Assembly (NCBI RefSeq): GCF_026745355.1
Contig: NC_079209.1
Location: forward strand, 12,985,886 to 13,049,885
Length of the DNA stretch: 64,000 nucleotides
DNA from: Beta vulgaris subsp. vulgaris
Taxonomy: Eukaryota > Streptophyta > Magnoliopsida > Caryophyllales > Amaranthaceae
Reading direction: 5' to 3'
Positions 1-12,200 of this stretch are shown here, in pieces (within the stretch, counting starts at the first letter, position 1; each line of letters begins with the position of its first letter). The notes beneath the pieces are model-generated. The model was given only the letters and a program-made list of their open reading frames with translations, ran no database searches and was not told the origin of the DNA. The position numbers and the translations under genes are program-made.

Positions 1-435
1 ACAAAACTGCTCTGCTTTCACCATCCGAGTATACTGAGGGTGAATGCTGAAATTTGTAGTGGTGGTGGGAGTCGAATTCCACCTTGAAGAACATAGGAAC
101 CCGGATTTCCGAAATCCCTAAACAGTTGTGGATTTGCTTCACCCATTTCTGATTCAACTTCACTTGATGTACTTGAGATTGGTGAAGAAGGCTCGGAACC
201 CAAAGTCAAATTTTCCAAATTCTTCCGAAGCTTTCGCAATGTACGGTCGATTTAGATCTAGAGGCAATGTGGGTGAACCGTGAGTTCTTCTTCTCATGTA
301 ACACAACAAAGCTAAGCAGAGGATTAGCAAATAACAACCACAGTAAAAAAGAAAATAAAAGGAAAATCAACTAAGCAAACTAAACTAAAATATACTTCAA
401 TCAATAGCACAATTTCCCCGGCAACGGCGCCATTT
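1..435 (-). mobile_element. Athila-like Ty3/gypsy element A: start of gag, leader and primer-binding site (cut by window edge)
   Basis: This is the 5' end of an LTR retrotransposon read on the minus strand; the rest lies left of the window. Positions 18-239 (minus) encode a gag start with a Ser-rich segment, nearly identical to the gag start of element B at 28558-28869. Positions 415-432 are complementary-strand TGGCGCCGTTGCCGGGGA, matching the 3' end of plant tRNA-Asp, the primer used by Athila/Tat elements. It sits 3 nt from the LTR. The near identity with 28541-28974 shows A and B are recent copies of one family. Confidence 0.85.
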
Positions 436-2106
436 TGATAAGAGGTTTTTAGTGTGTCGTTAAGGCACTAAGAACCGCTTTCCAAAAATATTATATAGTC
501 CTAACAAGCAATTACTAAGGAATAGTAAGGGCAAGTCAAGGGTCGATCCACAGGGAAAAGGGATTGTTAAAGACTATCAAGTCTAGACTACCTAATTGAA
601 AGGTATTTGGGGGTTTGAAAAAGGTTTTTGTAACAACTAAGACTAACTAATAACAAGAACAAGCAAATAACACGAGTTTAAATAACAGATAAAAGACACT
701 AGAGTTAAGGTTACTAGTATGAATAAGAACGGATGATGATTGTTAATGCGATTGTGAAGCAAAGAGACGATTATGCAAGGTTTAGTTCCCTCTAAAATAC
801 TCGAGTCCTCTCTCGAATGGTCCTCAAGAGTAATCTTAATCATCAACTAAATCCTCTCTCGAATGGTCTTTAGTTAATTGATTAAGAGATTCAATAAGTT
901 TGGAAAATCCCTAATGAAGGATCCCCTTAATTTCCATTTGAAATTAAGTTGATTCTTGGGGATGATAAAAGAGTTCAAAATTCGATTTAAGAACATTTGA
1001 AATCAAAATACCAAAGTAAATGTGATCAATATCTATCCTAAGGTCTCAAAACACCAAGATAATGCATAACTTCTCCATACATCACAATCACATCAACATC
1101 ATATTTAAAACCCTAATTCATACTTTCACCCTAACCCTAGATTATGAAATTCACTAATCATGGAGTTAAAGCAATTAAACAATGAATCTATGACTAATCT
1201 AAGGCTAAACATGATTAAGTAATGATTAAACTAATGTAAATCGCAATTATGAACTAAGAGAATAAAGATCTTAAATAAACAAAAGCAAGAACAAAGACGA
1301 AAGAATGAAATAAAAACTAAAACTTTGAATTGAATTGAATGAAAAGTACCTTGAATGTCAATCGAATCACAAACTATGATCACTAATCTCAATTATCAAT
1401 GGAAACTAGAGTATTTTCTCTCTAATACAAAACCCTAAAATATTCTCTGAAAACTAGAATGAAAGCGTCACTCCAAAACTACCAAAGAAAAAGGGGTTTA
1501 ATGATCGATTTTCTATTCCGGAACGCATGGTGCGGGCGCACCAAAAGGAGGTGCGAGCGCACCATGCTCAGGTGCGGGCGCACCGGACCTCAGGTGCAGG
1601 CGCACCTGAGTCTTCTGTCTCACTCTGAATTCCTTCGTCAAGATGTGCGAGCGCACAAGTAGTTGGTGCGGGCGCACCAGACGCAGGTGCGGGCGCACCT
1701 TGTGCTGGGTGCGGGCGCACCGAAGTCGTCTGTAATATGTCTCATAATAAGTCGATGGTGCGGGCGCACCAGCAGTGCGGGCGCACCATCGTGTGCGGGG
1801 GAGCTCTAGGCGCACCTCATGCTCCCTCTCATCCTCTAGCTCGTTCCCTTGTGCCATGTCTCGCATTACTCGACCCCGAAAAGGGTCATACCTGCAATAA
1901 AAATACGAGTAAACATGGTGAAAGCATATGCGCTAGAAATTCGATCAAAATAGATCGAAAATCTAGCAAAATGTCACTATGATCAAGTATGATCAAGTGA
2001 ATGAAATAGAAGGGAAAAGTGAGGAGAAAGAAGGAAGAAAAGGAGAAAAATGGAGCTAAAACAAGCCAAAAGAAAGTCATAAAGTGCGTTAGAAACGCAC
2101 TTATCA
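436..2106 (-). repeat. Complete 5' LTR of Athila-like element A
   Basis: The LTR is 1671 bp and begins TGATAAG and ends CTTATCA on the plus strand, so it carries a 7-bp terminal inverted repeat and canonical TG/CA ends. It abuts the tRNA-Asp primer site across a 3-nt spacer, which makes it the 5' LTR. It aligns end to end with LTR B (28975-32244) except that B has an inserted solo LTR. At about 1529-1830 it holds roughly ten copies of the near-palindrome GGTGCGGGCGCACC. The minus strand near 530-560 carries the CCCTGTGGATCGACC motif typical of Athila/Tat LTRs. Confidence 0.9.
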
Positions 2107-5100
2107 AATATGTTCTAAAAACAAAAAGTTAAGTATGTTGTAGGAAGTATTATGTATGTTATAAAAAGTGTTGCGTATGTTCTAAACATAAATTTTTTCT
2201 CACATATGATATATGTTCTCACATAAGGACTCATTTTCGCTGAACTCTAATTAGAGAAGTGATATATTATAAATTTGTTCTTCCTGTTGAATTTGTATCC
2301 GAATTGAACACCAAATAAACGCCATGGCTGATTAGAGAAGTGATTTAATAAGTCAGGAATCTAGGATAGTCGTGACCTTGTCTTGGCTGATTATGTGAAT
2401 ATGTTATTGAAAAGATTCATTTTGTTGGTTTAAGATTTTCCTTTTTATTTTTTATTTTTCTTTGGTTTATTCTTTATTTAAAAATTTATATCTTCTAAAA
2501 TTTATTGTTTGTGTTCCAAAAAATATTCTATATGTTTTATAAAATAGTGTATATGTTCTAAAATTTTCCTTGAAATCATTTAAAACATACTTGAAGTAAT
2601 TCGAAACATAATTTAGATAATTTAGAACATACTTAAAATAATTCAAAATGCACTAGAAGTAATTCAGAATATACTTGAAATAATTTGGTACATAAGCTTG
2701 AAAATTCAGAACATGTGTATTATATGTATGTATTGATTGGATTTTTACATTCTAAAAAGATGGGTTCATGTTCTAAAACTCATAAATTCTAAAAAGTGTT
2801 GCGTTGCGTACGTTCTCAAAAGTGTTGAATATGTTTTAAAAACAAAAGGTTAAGTATATTCTAAAAAGTGTTGCACATGTTCTAAAAGGTATTGCGTATG
2901 TTCTAAACAAAAGGTCACCAAAGACCAAGCAGGTCAGCAAACTTAATATCATTCATAAATAAATCATACTTGAGATTAATATGGAAAGACACCCTAAATT
3001 TTGGGATTGTTGGTACAATTTTTTCTAGTTATTTTTTTGTTTACTAATGACATTTTACATTGTAGATGTTGATCCGGACAAACGAATCAAGATCTCGGGA
3101 TTCTCAAGATTGGACCGGTCTAGACAAATATTTTTGATCTATTCCTCGGTCCAATGAAAATGATAATTTGATCCCCAAGTCTATGATCCCGATTTGTTGC
3201 TGAGCTAGCTAGATTTTAATTGTCGCAATTCCAATATTGGCAATATATAAACCTAGCACATTTGGTCAAATTTGAACAACTCCCTAACCACAAGCTAGCT
3301 GATGAAAACATATATTAGTTATGGCAATTGATTCTCGAGACACCAAATGGCCAACAACATTAAATATGTTGTAACTATCTAGCTGATGCAATAAACAACG
3401 AAGACTTAAAGAATAATTAACTGAAGAATTTAATATTGTTCACTAATAATGTGTTAGAGTCCACACAGCAAGGAGAACAAATTTTATTAAGTTTCGGAAG
3501 GAGAGAGTACAAATTACATAATATACTGGGAGAAGTTAGATAATAAGCTTTATATTGTATCCTACTAATTAATCTAAATAGATGGACCTAAAATTAAAAC
3601 TAAAACAGACTCGATATATTAAACAAAATAAATCGAAAACACCCATGTATGGAGTCAAGGTGTGTTTGAAAGCATATGACTTTCAAAGCAGGCCATGCAC
3701 CTCCTAATTACATGGAGCGAGTTATTAAAAGCATGGGACCTTGAATTAAGGCGAGAATAAGATTATAGAGCTGCCATAGATTAAAAAAAAAAAAGGGATA
3801 AAAGCTAAGCATTGAATTTTGTATGAAGTATAAAGGCATATTAGCATGTCCAAGAACTGTGGAAATCTATTATCTATTAAAGACGAATGATGCATAATGC
3901 ATTTGCTATCCTTTTCATCCAATAAACAATTTGGGGAACGTACATATCTTCTAGAACCATTTTTTTTTTCCATTTAAAAAGAATTGCTTCAGTGGAAGAG
4001 GAAAAAATAAACAAAGCAATTATGTTTCTACTTTCTACGAATCAGGGTTGAACAAGCCAATTAAATAGTTGAATTCTATTGTTCATCGTAGACTTGGAAT
4101 TCGGAAACATGACAATTGGAGCTGACAGCAAATAAGTCAAATTTCAAATTCTTTTGATCAAATTATGGATCTAAGCGTGATACTTGTTTGTAATATAGTG
4201 GATATTGAATAAATTATCCCATCAAAATTATCCAGTAATATTCCGGGCAGTTTCCAGCTCATTTACATTTTACAGTTTCTATCATTTCAAAGCTGTATTA
4301 TGTGGACTTTCCATTGTAAGGCAACCTTTAGTCCGATATCGATAAGCTTGTAGAGGTACATGTAACTACCTTAATGGGAATAATGATTGCTTAATTGCTC
4401 ATTTGAATCATAATTAGGTTAATTTTAGTATTGAAAAACTAAATTTTTTTTTTTATCTAAGCATGTGGGTTGTGTGGAGCGCCTGTTTGCGAAAAACTAT
4501 TATAAAACCAGTTTTTTTCGCAGGTGATGCCTCGGGTAAGTTATAATAAATAAATATGTTGTAATTTTTAATTTCATAATTTATTTTTCGTATTTTTTGT
4601 CCATTATCAAATTGAGAATTCTCGTCACGACGTGATAAGTAAAAAAAAAAAATTAAAAGTTTTGAGTTTGAAAACAATACTCTTGCAAGTTACGTAATAA
4701 GAGTGTTACAGATGTAGCTCCTCCAGTTTTTTTAAATGTTACATTTTCCTTAAAGGGTTGTTTCTTTTTAATTGCTACATTTTCTTTATTTGGGGTACTT
4801 GACCCACCATAAAGTAATAAATTTATATTTGTTCTTCTCTTTTTCCATCCAAAAATACTACACAGGAAAAATTTACCAATTAATTTGTTTTGCATAAAGA
4901 ACTACCTATTTACAAAAAAAAAAAACCCATCGACGCCATGTTGAAATTGTGATAAAAATAGTCTATTTTTTTTATAATCTATGTATTTCTTATTTGCTAT
5001 TTTTGCAAATTGAGGTTTTCCACTTTTTCTCATTATTTTATATTTGGATCAAAAAGTACACTTCAAAAAGGTTGAACTTGACAATGCATAAATTGTTGTG

Positions 5101-5221
5101 CATGCAACAATGTAGCAACAAAAAAACAGAGCGAGTACATACGTGTTAAGTCTTTTTAGTTAACTAACTATAATTATTACAACGCTTTGTCATATTTTAT
5201 TTGGAACATTAAACAACAAAG
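2107..5221. other. AT-rich intergenic DNA, no gene recognised
   Basis: No supportable coding region. From 2107 to about 2900 there are many degenerate copies of tatgttctaaaa and tgttgcgtatgttct, probably a decayed short repeat. From 2900 to 5221 I see only AT-rich sequence with homopolymer runs; the small open frames (for example 3746-3973 and 4653-4895, minus) resemble nothing and lack codon-like composition. Confidence 0.6.
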
Positions 5222-5300
5222 TCATAGTGAATTGATGGTTAAACTCTTATTTTTCATTTCAAAGGTCATGTGTTCGATACCTTGCACATACACATTTTTT
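5222..5300 (+). repeat. Possible tRNA-derived SINE fragment
   Basis: A tRNA-like pair of pol III promoter boxes is visible: an A-box-like GTGAATTGATGGTTAAACTC and, about 30 nt on, a B-box-like TGTTCGATACC. A short T-rich tract follows. No cloverleaf-forming tRNA and no target duplication could be defined, so this is only a SINE-like remnant. Confidence 0.3.
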
Positions 5301-5377
5301 TTTAAAAGTCAGGAGTATATATGAACATAAAGTAGAAATTTGAGGAGAGTGCCATGTGACACATAGTCTTTTTTTCG

Positions 5378-5568
5378 CACGCCTTTTAATATATTTGTAT
5401 AGATATGCATAGACAAAGAGAAAGAGAAAAACTATTTGTTTATATACATCTTCGTTGTAACTAATGAATCACTTTCTTTCACACGCCTTTTTAATATATT
5501 TGTATAGATATGCATAGACAAAGAGAAAGAGAAAAACTATTTGCTTATATATATCTTCATTGTAGCTA
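5378..5568. repeat. Tandem duplication of an ~88-bp unit (period ~103 bp)
   Basis: Two copies (about 5378-5463 and 5481-5568) share a long match starting at CACGCCTTTT and running through the AGACAAAGAGAAAGAGAAAA segment, with a few substitutions. They are separated by a short spacer. No coding or promoter role is apparent. Confidence 0.8.
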
Positions 5569-5775
5569 GTGGATCTAGTATCAAGACACATGATAATGAA
5601 AAATGGAAAGGATGGTAAGTCATTTCATCTTCTACCCATTAAGTTATGAGAGGCTTCCCCTCAAAAAAAAAAAAAAAAAAAAAGTTATGAGAGGCTTTAT
5701 TAGTTATACTAGGTTTCATGCGAGAGCCAATGTAGTTTATATTAACAAATTTTTTTAAAAAGTATCAAGGCACAT

Positions 5776-6192
5776 ATTGGTATTATTTGGCAATTAGTGG
5801 ATAGTTGTTAGTTATATTAGTTGTTTTGACTAGCTATTTGTATCAACTGTTTGTATAAAGGTGTTTGGAAAGTAGTTGATATCTGACTGCTACATAATTG
5901 TGTAAAACGACCAACAAAGAGATATGCATAATATGTTGTTGTATCTTTTATTATTTATTAATGTACTTCTCAACAACTTTAGAACATAAATTTAATTAAT
6001 CTACTTATTCCTAAACCTCTAATGTCAAAAATCTCCTCACCCCATTTTTTTTTAAAATAGCTTTTTGGGCTTAATAATCTACTTGAAACCTCTCTTTATC
6101 AAATAATCAAATTTAGAGAATTGACTAGCCAAATCCTCTAATATAAATTCAAACCTCTAATTTCGCCTCAAACCTCTCTTTACCAAACAAGG
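5776..6192. mobile_element. Degenerate MITE, copy 1 of 2
   Basis: This ~415-bp segment is a diverged copy of the MITE at 6290-6785. Both share the TTTGGCAA-type left end, the AAGGTGTTTGG and TAATATGTTGTT interior segments, and the right end ACCAAACAAGGCTA. No open reading frame is present. No target duplication is convincing. Confidence 0.6.
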
Positions 6193-6289
6193 CTATTGTA
6201 TTTGATAGTAGATGTTTTGCACAACAAATGCATTTTATACAATATGTTTAGTTGGCTAGAATCTCAAAAAAGAAACTTTGTAAATGAAT

Positions 6290-6785
6290 GGCTCTGTTTG
6301 GCAACTAGCGAATGGTTGTTAGTTGTTAGCTGATTGTATTAGTTGATACCTAATAGCTTATTGTATGAGCTGATAACTGATTGTATTAGCTGATAGCTGA
6401 TTGTATTAGCTGAATTGACTAGCGGTTTGTATTAGATTTTTGTATAAAGGTGTTTGGTAAGTAGCTGATAGTTGATTGTTACATAATTGTGTAAAATGAC
6501 CAACAAAGACATGTACATAATATGTTGTTATACCTTTTATTATTTTATTAATGTAATTTTCAATAACTTTAGGACATAAATGTAATTGATCCACTTATTC
6601 CCAAACCTCTAATGTCATAAATCTCATCATTCTAGCTTTTTAAAAAAGAACTTTTTGGGATCGATAAAGCTAATTGGGACCTCTATTTACCGAATACTCA
6701 AATCAGAGGATTGACTAGTCGAATCCTATAATATAAGTTCAAATCTCTAATTTTTCCCTAAACTTCTCTTTAACAAACAAGGCTA
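6290..6785. mobile_element. MITE with TGGCTCTGTTTGGCAA-type ends, copy 2 of 2
   Basis: The left end (TGGCTCTGTTTGGCAA) and the inverted right end (TAGCCTTGTTTGTTAA) form an imperfect ~16-bp terminal inverted repeat. Near the left end is a run of short repeats of the type AGCTGATTGTATT. The element is non-coding. The GGC..TGTTTGG end is common to plant hAT and PIF/Harbinger MITEs; without a clear target duplication the superfamily is undecided. Confidence 0.6.
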
Positions 6786-6857
6786 GCATTTTTTTTGGTG
6801 ATATGAGGTGACTAAACATATTTGTATTTCTTACATCCGTTGTATATAACTATTTGT

Positions 6858-7932
6858 GATCTATCTTCTCTTTCTCTCTCCTATGTATCGTCGTTCATGG
6901 AGTTTTAGTTCTTCAAAGTTTTAGTTCGATTATTTGCGGATTCCACACTATTTTTTTCAGAAATTGTGTTGGTTACTATGATACAACAGAGAGTCACTAT
7001 GATATATAGCAGAGGACTGTGTTGGTTACTATGATACAACAGAGGGTCACTATGATATATAACAGAGGGTTGTGTTGGTTACTATGATACAGCAGAGGGT
7101 CACTATGGTATATAGCAGAGGGTTGTGTTGGTTACTATGATACAGCAGAGGGTCACTATGATATATAGCAGAGGGTTGTGTTGGTTACTATGATACAGCA
7201 GAGGGTCACTATGATATAGCAGAGGGTCACCATGATATGAAAATAGTAAATATTTTTTTTTTCTTGACTAATTTCTTTAAACGTGTGATAGATGGGTTAT
7301 TATGATATAATACATGGTCACTATGATATTTTCTCATAGTTTTGCAGGCTTAGTTGCTCAATGTCGTTTTCTTGATTCTCTTGGTAACCTACAGATGAGA
7401 TTCATTCTCACATAAAAAAGTGTTCTCACATAGGGACCTATTATGTATAGGGTTGGGATCCGGTGAGAATAGGTCCCTATGTGAGAACACTTTTTTATGT
7501 GAGAATGAATCTCATCCGTAGGTTACCAAGAGAATCAAGAAAATGACATTGAACAACTAAGCCTGCAAAACTATGAGAAAATATCATAGTGACCATGTAT
7601 TATATCATAATAACCAATCTATCACATGTTTAACGAAAATTAGTCAAGAAAAAAAATATTATTCATGGTGACCCTCTGCTATATCATAGTGACCCTCTGT
7701 TGTATCATAGTAACCAACACAACCCTCTGCCAGATATCATAGTGACCCTCTATTGTATCATAGTAGCCAACACAACCATTTGCTATATATCATAGTGACC
7801 CTCTGCTGTATCATAGTAACCAACACAATTTCTAGAAAAAATAGTGTTCAATCCGCAAATAATCGAACTAAAACTTTGAAGAACTAAAACTCCATGAACG
7901 ACAATACAGAGGAGTGAGAAAGAGAAGATAGA
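6858..7932. repeat. Large foldback: two ~0.5-0.6-kb inverted arms with internal tandem repeats
   Basis: The left arm (about 6858-7445) and right arm (about 7446-7932) are inverted copies. The segment TTCATGGAGTTTTAGTTCTT at about 6893 reappears inverted at about 7870-7893, and the arms meet near 7440-7475 in a short spacer flanked by inverted CACATAGGGACCTATT. Each arm carries tandem units containing GTTGGTTACTATGATACA and CACTATGATATA (about five on the left, three or four on the right). A further TCTCACATAAAAAAGTGTTC copy at about 8062 suggests two head-to-head copies of one MITE-like element. A transcript across it could form a long hairpin. Confidence 0.75.
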
Positions 7933-8138
7933 GAGAGAAAATAAGTAGCGTGAAAGGGTGGGGGAATAAGGAGGTAAGGGTTAAACTAAATTACGAAAAT
8001 GCCATTACTCATAAGTGTATTTAGGATGGTTAAATTAGATTAGATCCAAAGGTCCAGATTTGTTCTCACATAAAAAAGTGTTCTCATATAGAAGAGGTGT
8101 TCTCACAAGAGCACTCCTCTATATATATATATATATAT

Positions 8139-8362
8139 ATGAGAAATGAGAATGAATCTCAACCACACGATTGGTTTAGAGTTACAACACTTATTCATTA
8201 GAGTTATATCCATCTAAAAAAAAATTTGAAATTCAAAAAAAAAATGTTTTTATTGATTTTTTTTTTCAAATATTTTGTTTTTGGAGTTACATGTCTTCAT
8301 TAGAGTTACATCACTTATTCATAAGAGTTATATCGTGTAAAATTCATTCTCATTTCTCATAT
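8139..8362. mobile_element. Short MITE with ~22-bp terminal inverted repeats
   Basis: The left end ATGAGAAATGAGAATGAAT is matched by the inverted right end, which reads TTCATTCTCATTTCTCAT on the plus strand. Inside are paired inverted/direct GAGTTACA and CACTTATTCAT segments. It inserts beside a TA repeat (8121-8140), so a TA target duplication cannot be told from flank. Non-coding, ~224 bp. Confidence 0.6.
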
Positions 8363-8543
8363 AAGTATTCACTCTCACATGAACTCACTTCTATATATTC
8401 TTTTCTACAAATTTACCCTAATTTTCAATTTGGTTTGTCCATGAAATAATATTTTATCTATTTTCTTTCTAAGATAATATTTTGGAAGGGATCCTTCTAA
8501 GTTTTAAGGTAATATACTCCCAACAAATTATCTCTACTCTTCT

Positions 8544-9017
8544 GAAATTTTTCCTTGAATAATGCAAAAGTGGGTTTTAATTCCCAAAATATGCCCAAAA
8601 AAAAAAAATTCCCTGCGTACTGTCCACGTAGGACGACACGCGAGAAACTGATTTTTTTTTTTGTTTTTGCCCACATAAACTGCTACTCACAGTAGCGGTT
8701 TATAAATACAAACCGTTACTCTGAGTAGCGGTTTACTTGGGCAAAATATTGCAAGCACAAATCAAACTTTGCTACTTGAGTAATGAACTGCTACTCGAAG
8801 TAGCGGTTCACACAACACACACACACAAAAAGAAAATTTATTTATTTATATATATATTTTTTTGTAAACCGCTACTTCGAGTAGCGGTTTTGCTTAATTT
8901 AAAACAAAAAAAGTTTCTCGCGTGCTGTCCTACGTGGACGGTATGCAGGGAATTATTTTTTTTGGGGCATATTTTGGGAATTAAAACCTACTTTTGCATT
9001 ATGTAAGGAAAAAATTC
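8544..9017. mobile_element. Mutator-type MITE with ~120-bp terminal inverted repeats and 10-bp target duplication
   Basis: The element is 474 bp. Its ends (GAAATTTTTCCTTGAATAAT on the left; inverted GAATTTTTTCCTTACATAAT on the right) start inverted repeats that run about 120 bp inwards, including the CACGTAGGAC and CTCGCG segments. It is flanked by identical CTACTCTTCT at 8534-8543 and 9018-9027 (9 or 10 bp depending on the boundary), the size expected for Mutator-like insertions. The interior repeats GTAGCGGTTT in both orientations (8690-8890). No transposase is encoded. Confidence 0.85.
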
Positions 9018-9214
9018 CTACTCTTCTCATACCCCATTAAAGGATAAAATTACTTACTTACCCATTATAATCCTTAGTAAATGAAAAAAGAAAATCAGTC
9101 AAAGTTTCTTTGAGCAGGGGAGAGTAAAAATATATCATAATTGGTGTAACTTTTGTTTACCCATCCTAGGAATAACTATTCCAATTATGGTAAAAATGAT
9201 CATTTCTTGTTTAA

Positions 9215-12200
9215 CACAAATTATTTAGAAAGACTGCCTAACTTTAACATTAAAGTTAGACCAGTCAGGCCCAATTCTAATAGAGAAGCCCAACCTTTTT
9301 CAACACAACTACGAATCCCAATTCCCAACGCAGCGTCATTACTTTTTTCTCCCTCATGAGTCTTTGTGCTCACCTCACCTCTTTCTCTCTGCTCATCTCA
9401 CGTCTTTCTCACTCCTTTCTCAGTTTCTCCTCCTATTTTATCTAACTCATTCTCAGTTTCTCTCTGCTCGAAAATTTGAAAGGATTGTTGGTATTTGTTC
9501 AATTAGGGTTTCTGGATACTGAATTAGAAGGATGATGAAGGTGTGTTCGATCGACATTCAGACGAAATTCGAGGTTTGGTTTTTGTTAATTTCGATCTTG
9601 TTTCTTCCATTTCATTTTTAGATCTGTTTGTTTTTTAAATGTGATTTTCATCTTTTTTGCAGATAATTTCTCTCTCCTCTTTTTCTTTTTCTCTTTTTTG
9701 TTTGTGAGTTTGATCCTGCATTTCGTCGAATAAGTTGAATATGAGATTATGATTTAGTTGATTATACAGACTCTTGTGGAGTGGTTTTAAATGCTTGAAT
9801 TAAATTTCGAGTTTCAGTTACTTCCTAATGACGCAGTTTTAGTAACATTTGTTTGTTAATTTCAGTTTTTCTTTTAAATGAACATTTGCGAGTTGAATTC
9901 TTTCATTCGTGGTGATTTTATGAAATTGTGATCATTTAAGTAGTTGAAATCTGTGTGATTTTGATCCTGCATTTTATCCATAACGTTGTATTTGTAATTA
10001 GGGGTGTAAGTTCGGTTTTTGGTTTGGTTTTAGGTCAAAACCAAACCAAACTGAATTAAATTCGGTTTTGAAATTTCCAAACCAAATCCAAACCGAAATT
10101 CGACTCAATCCAAACAAAACCAAACCAAAATATGAAACCAAAAACCAAACCAAACCGGATTTTTTTATCTTTCAAAATCCAAACCAAAGCAAACCAATTT
10201 TTTTATTATTCCAAAATCCAAACCAAACCGAAATGAAATTAAATCAAACCAAGATAAAAACCAAACCGAATTTAAACCAAACTTTCTGATAATTTGTATT
10301 TTAAGTGACAATATTTTTGTATTTTCGTAATTAATATTAAAAAAAAGAAACACAAAAAAATAATAGACAATAATTCGGTTTTTTCGGTTTTCCAAAATCA
10401 AAACCAATCCGAACCGAAAAACCGAAAAAATGATTTTTTTGAATCCAAACCAAACCGAATTTCAAAAAAAATCAAACCAAATTACTAATTCGATTTGGTT
10501 TGGTTTGGTTTTCGGTTTTTAACCAAATAACTTACACCCCTATTTGTAATGATGATTTGGTTAATTTTTGATAATCTTTTGGAGTGGTTTTGTTGATTCT
10601 TAACCTCCGGACGCTTGAATTAAATATCTTGGATTAAATTTCGTGGAGTGGTTTTGTGGAGTGGTGATTATATTGCTGATTTCGAATCATCATCAACTTG
10701 CTTGTAATTTTCCATCTCTGATTTTTAGTTGTTTGTTGATGAGAGATATGAGAAGGTGAAACTTGATTACTTGCAATCAATAGTTCTAAGGTAATTTCGA
10801 ATTATGTTTTTGTTAAATCCTCTGTTTTTCGTCTATGATTTTCGAATTTTTCATCTGATTTTAAGTTGCTCTGTTCCATTGTACTGCATTGCATTGTTTT
10901 TTTACAGAATCTATTTTTTGTTTTTTTTGTAGTTACCACCACGACAGTATCACCAACGTAACGACACTCCTTCACCAGGGCGTGATGATTTGTCACCACC
11001 TAGACAACGTCAAAAGTTTTATGATTCTCCATAAGCTGAGCATGAAACGGAGTTAAAGAATGCTAGATTGTTGTAGCTTCTTGAATTATTATAGTGGTCA
11101 CATAATGATTTATGTTGGTGACACAATGGTTATTGTTGGTCACTTATTATTTTTTAAACATTTAAAGAACCCACACATGTAATTGGAGTGACATTTTGTT
11201 AGTGATTATGGTAATAAATACAGTTGGTTCTTTCCATTTCACATTTGAAGTTTCTCAGTTATTATTATATATTTTGTCATTTGATTTCTTAAATATTCAG
11301 TAAATAGATTAAAGTGGGCACCAATTAGCTTAAATTAGGTACCAAATGAATTTAAATAGTCACTTATTGAAATATATTAGTGTTCAGCTTTGTATTTTTT
11401 TTAAAATTAAAGTAATCATCAAATGAATAAATGACTAATTTGAACAAGCATCAAATGAATTTAAGTAGTCTTTAATTTCAAGAAATATAAAGTCATCATG
11501 AAATAGTGACTAATTGGCATATCATGGTCTCTAATTGACACATAACAGTCACTTAAGAACACAAAACTTACTGATCAACATAACTTGTAATTAGAACCTA
11601 AAGTTGAGTACCACTCAGCATAATTCTGCAAAATAACAAACCAGTGGTAATTGTTTTGTTTATATTCTACTAATTACATAAAGTTTTACTTTTGTTCAAA
11701 ACTAATTAATCATCAATGTTAGTAACCAAATCAGTTTTTGTTCAAACTACTTTCTTGGAGAGGATCTAGTTGTTGGCCCGGATTCCTTCACAGGAGAGTT
11801 TTGCTTTGAGGGAGATGGTTTTTGCAGCTTTTGCAGAACTATAGTGGTTGTGTTGGGTATGTCTTGGTATCTTTTCGATCTCTTGCAAAACGCTTGATTA
11901 GCTTCATCTACTTGCTTGGTGGGAATTTGAGGTTGTTGTTTTTGTGCCTGTGGAATCAGATTATATAGCAAATTCATTTACAGCGAAAACCAAATGATTT
12001 AAAATGCTTACAAAAAAATAAAGTGGTTACCAAAGAATTTAGACTGGTCACATAAGGAAGTAAACTAGTTACTTGATGAAACAAACTGCCAGAAAATTAA
12101 GCATCTTTCAAATAACAAGAACTCAAATGACAATTCATTAAGAGAGCAGTATGTTGCAATGAGAACTTATTTAGCCTTGTAGAAGAATTAGGAAAGCAAT

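Noticed and set aside
10068..10407. Asn/Gln/Thr/Lys-rich open frame and its minus-strand partner
   Set aside because: Low-complexity translation of the CCAAACCAAA repeats inside the hAT MITE 9999-10542.
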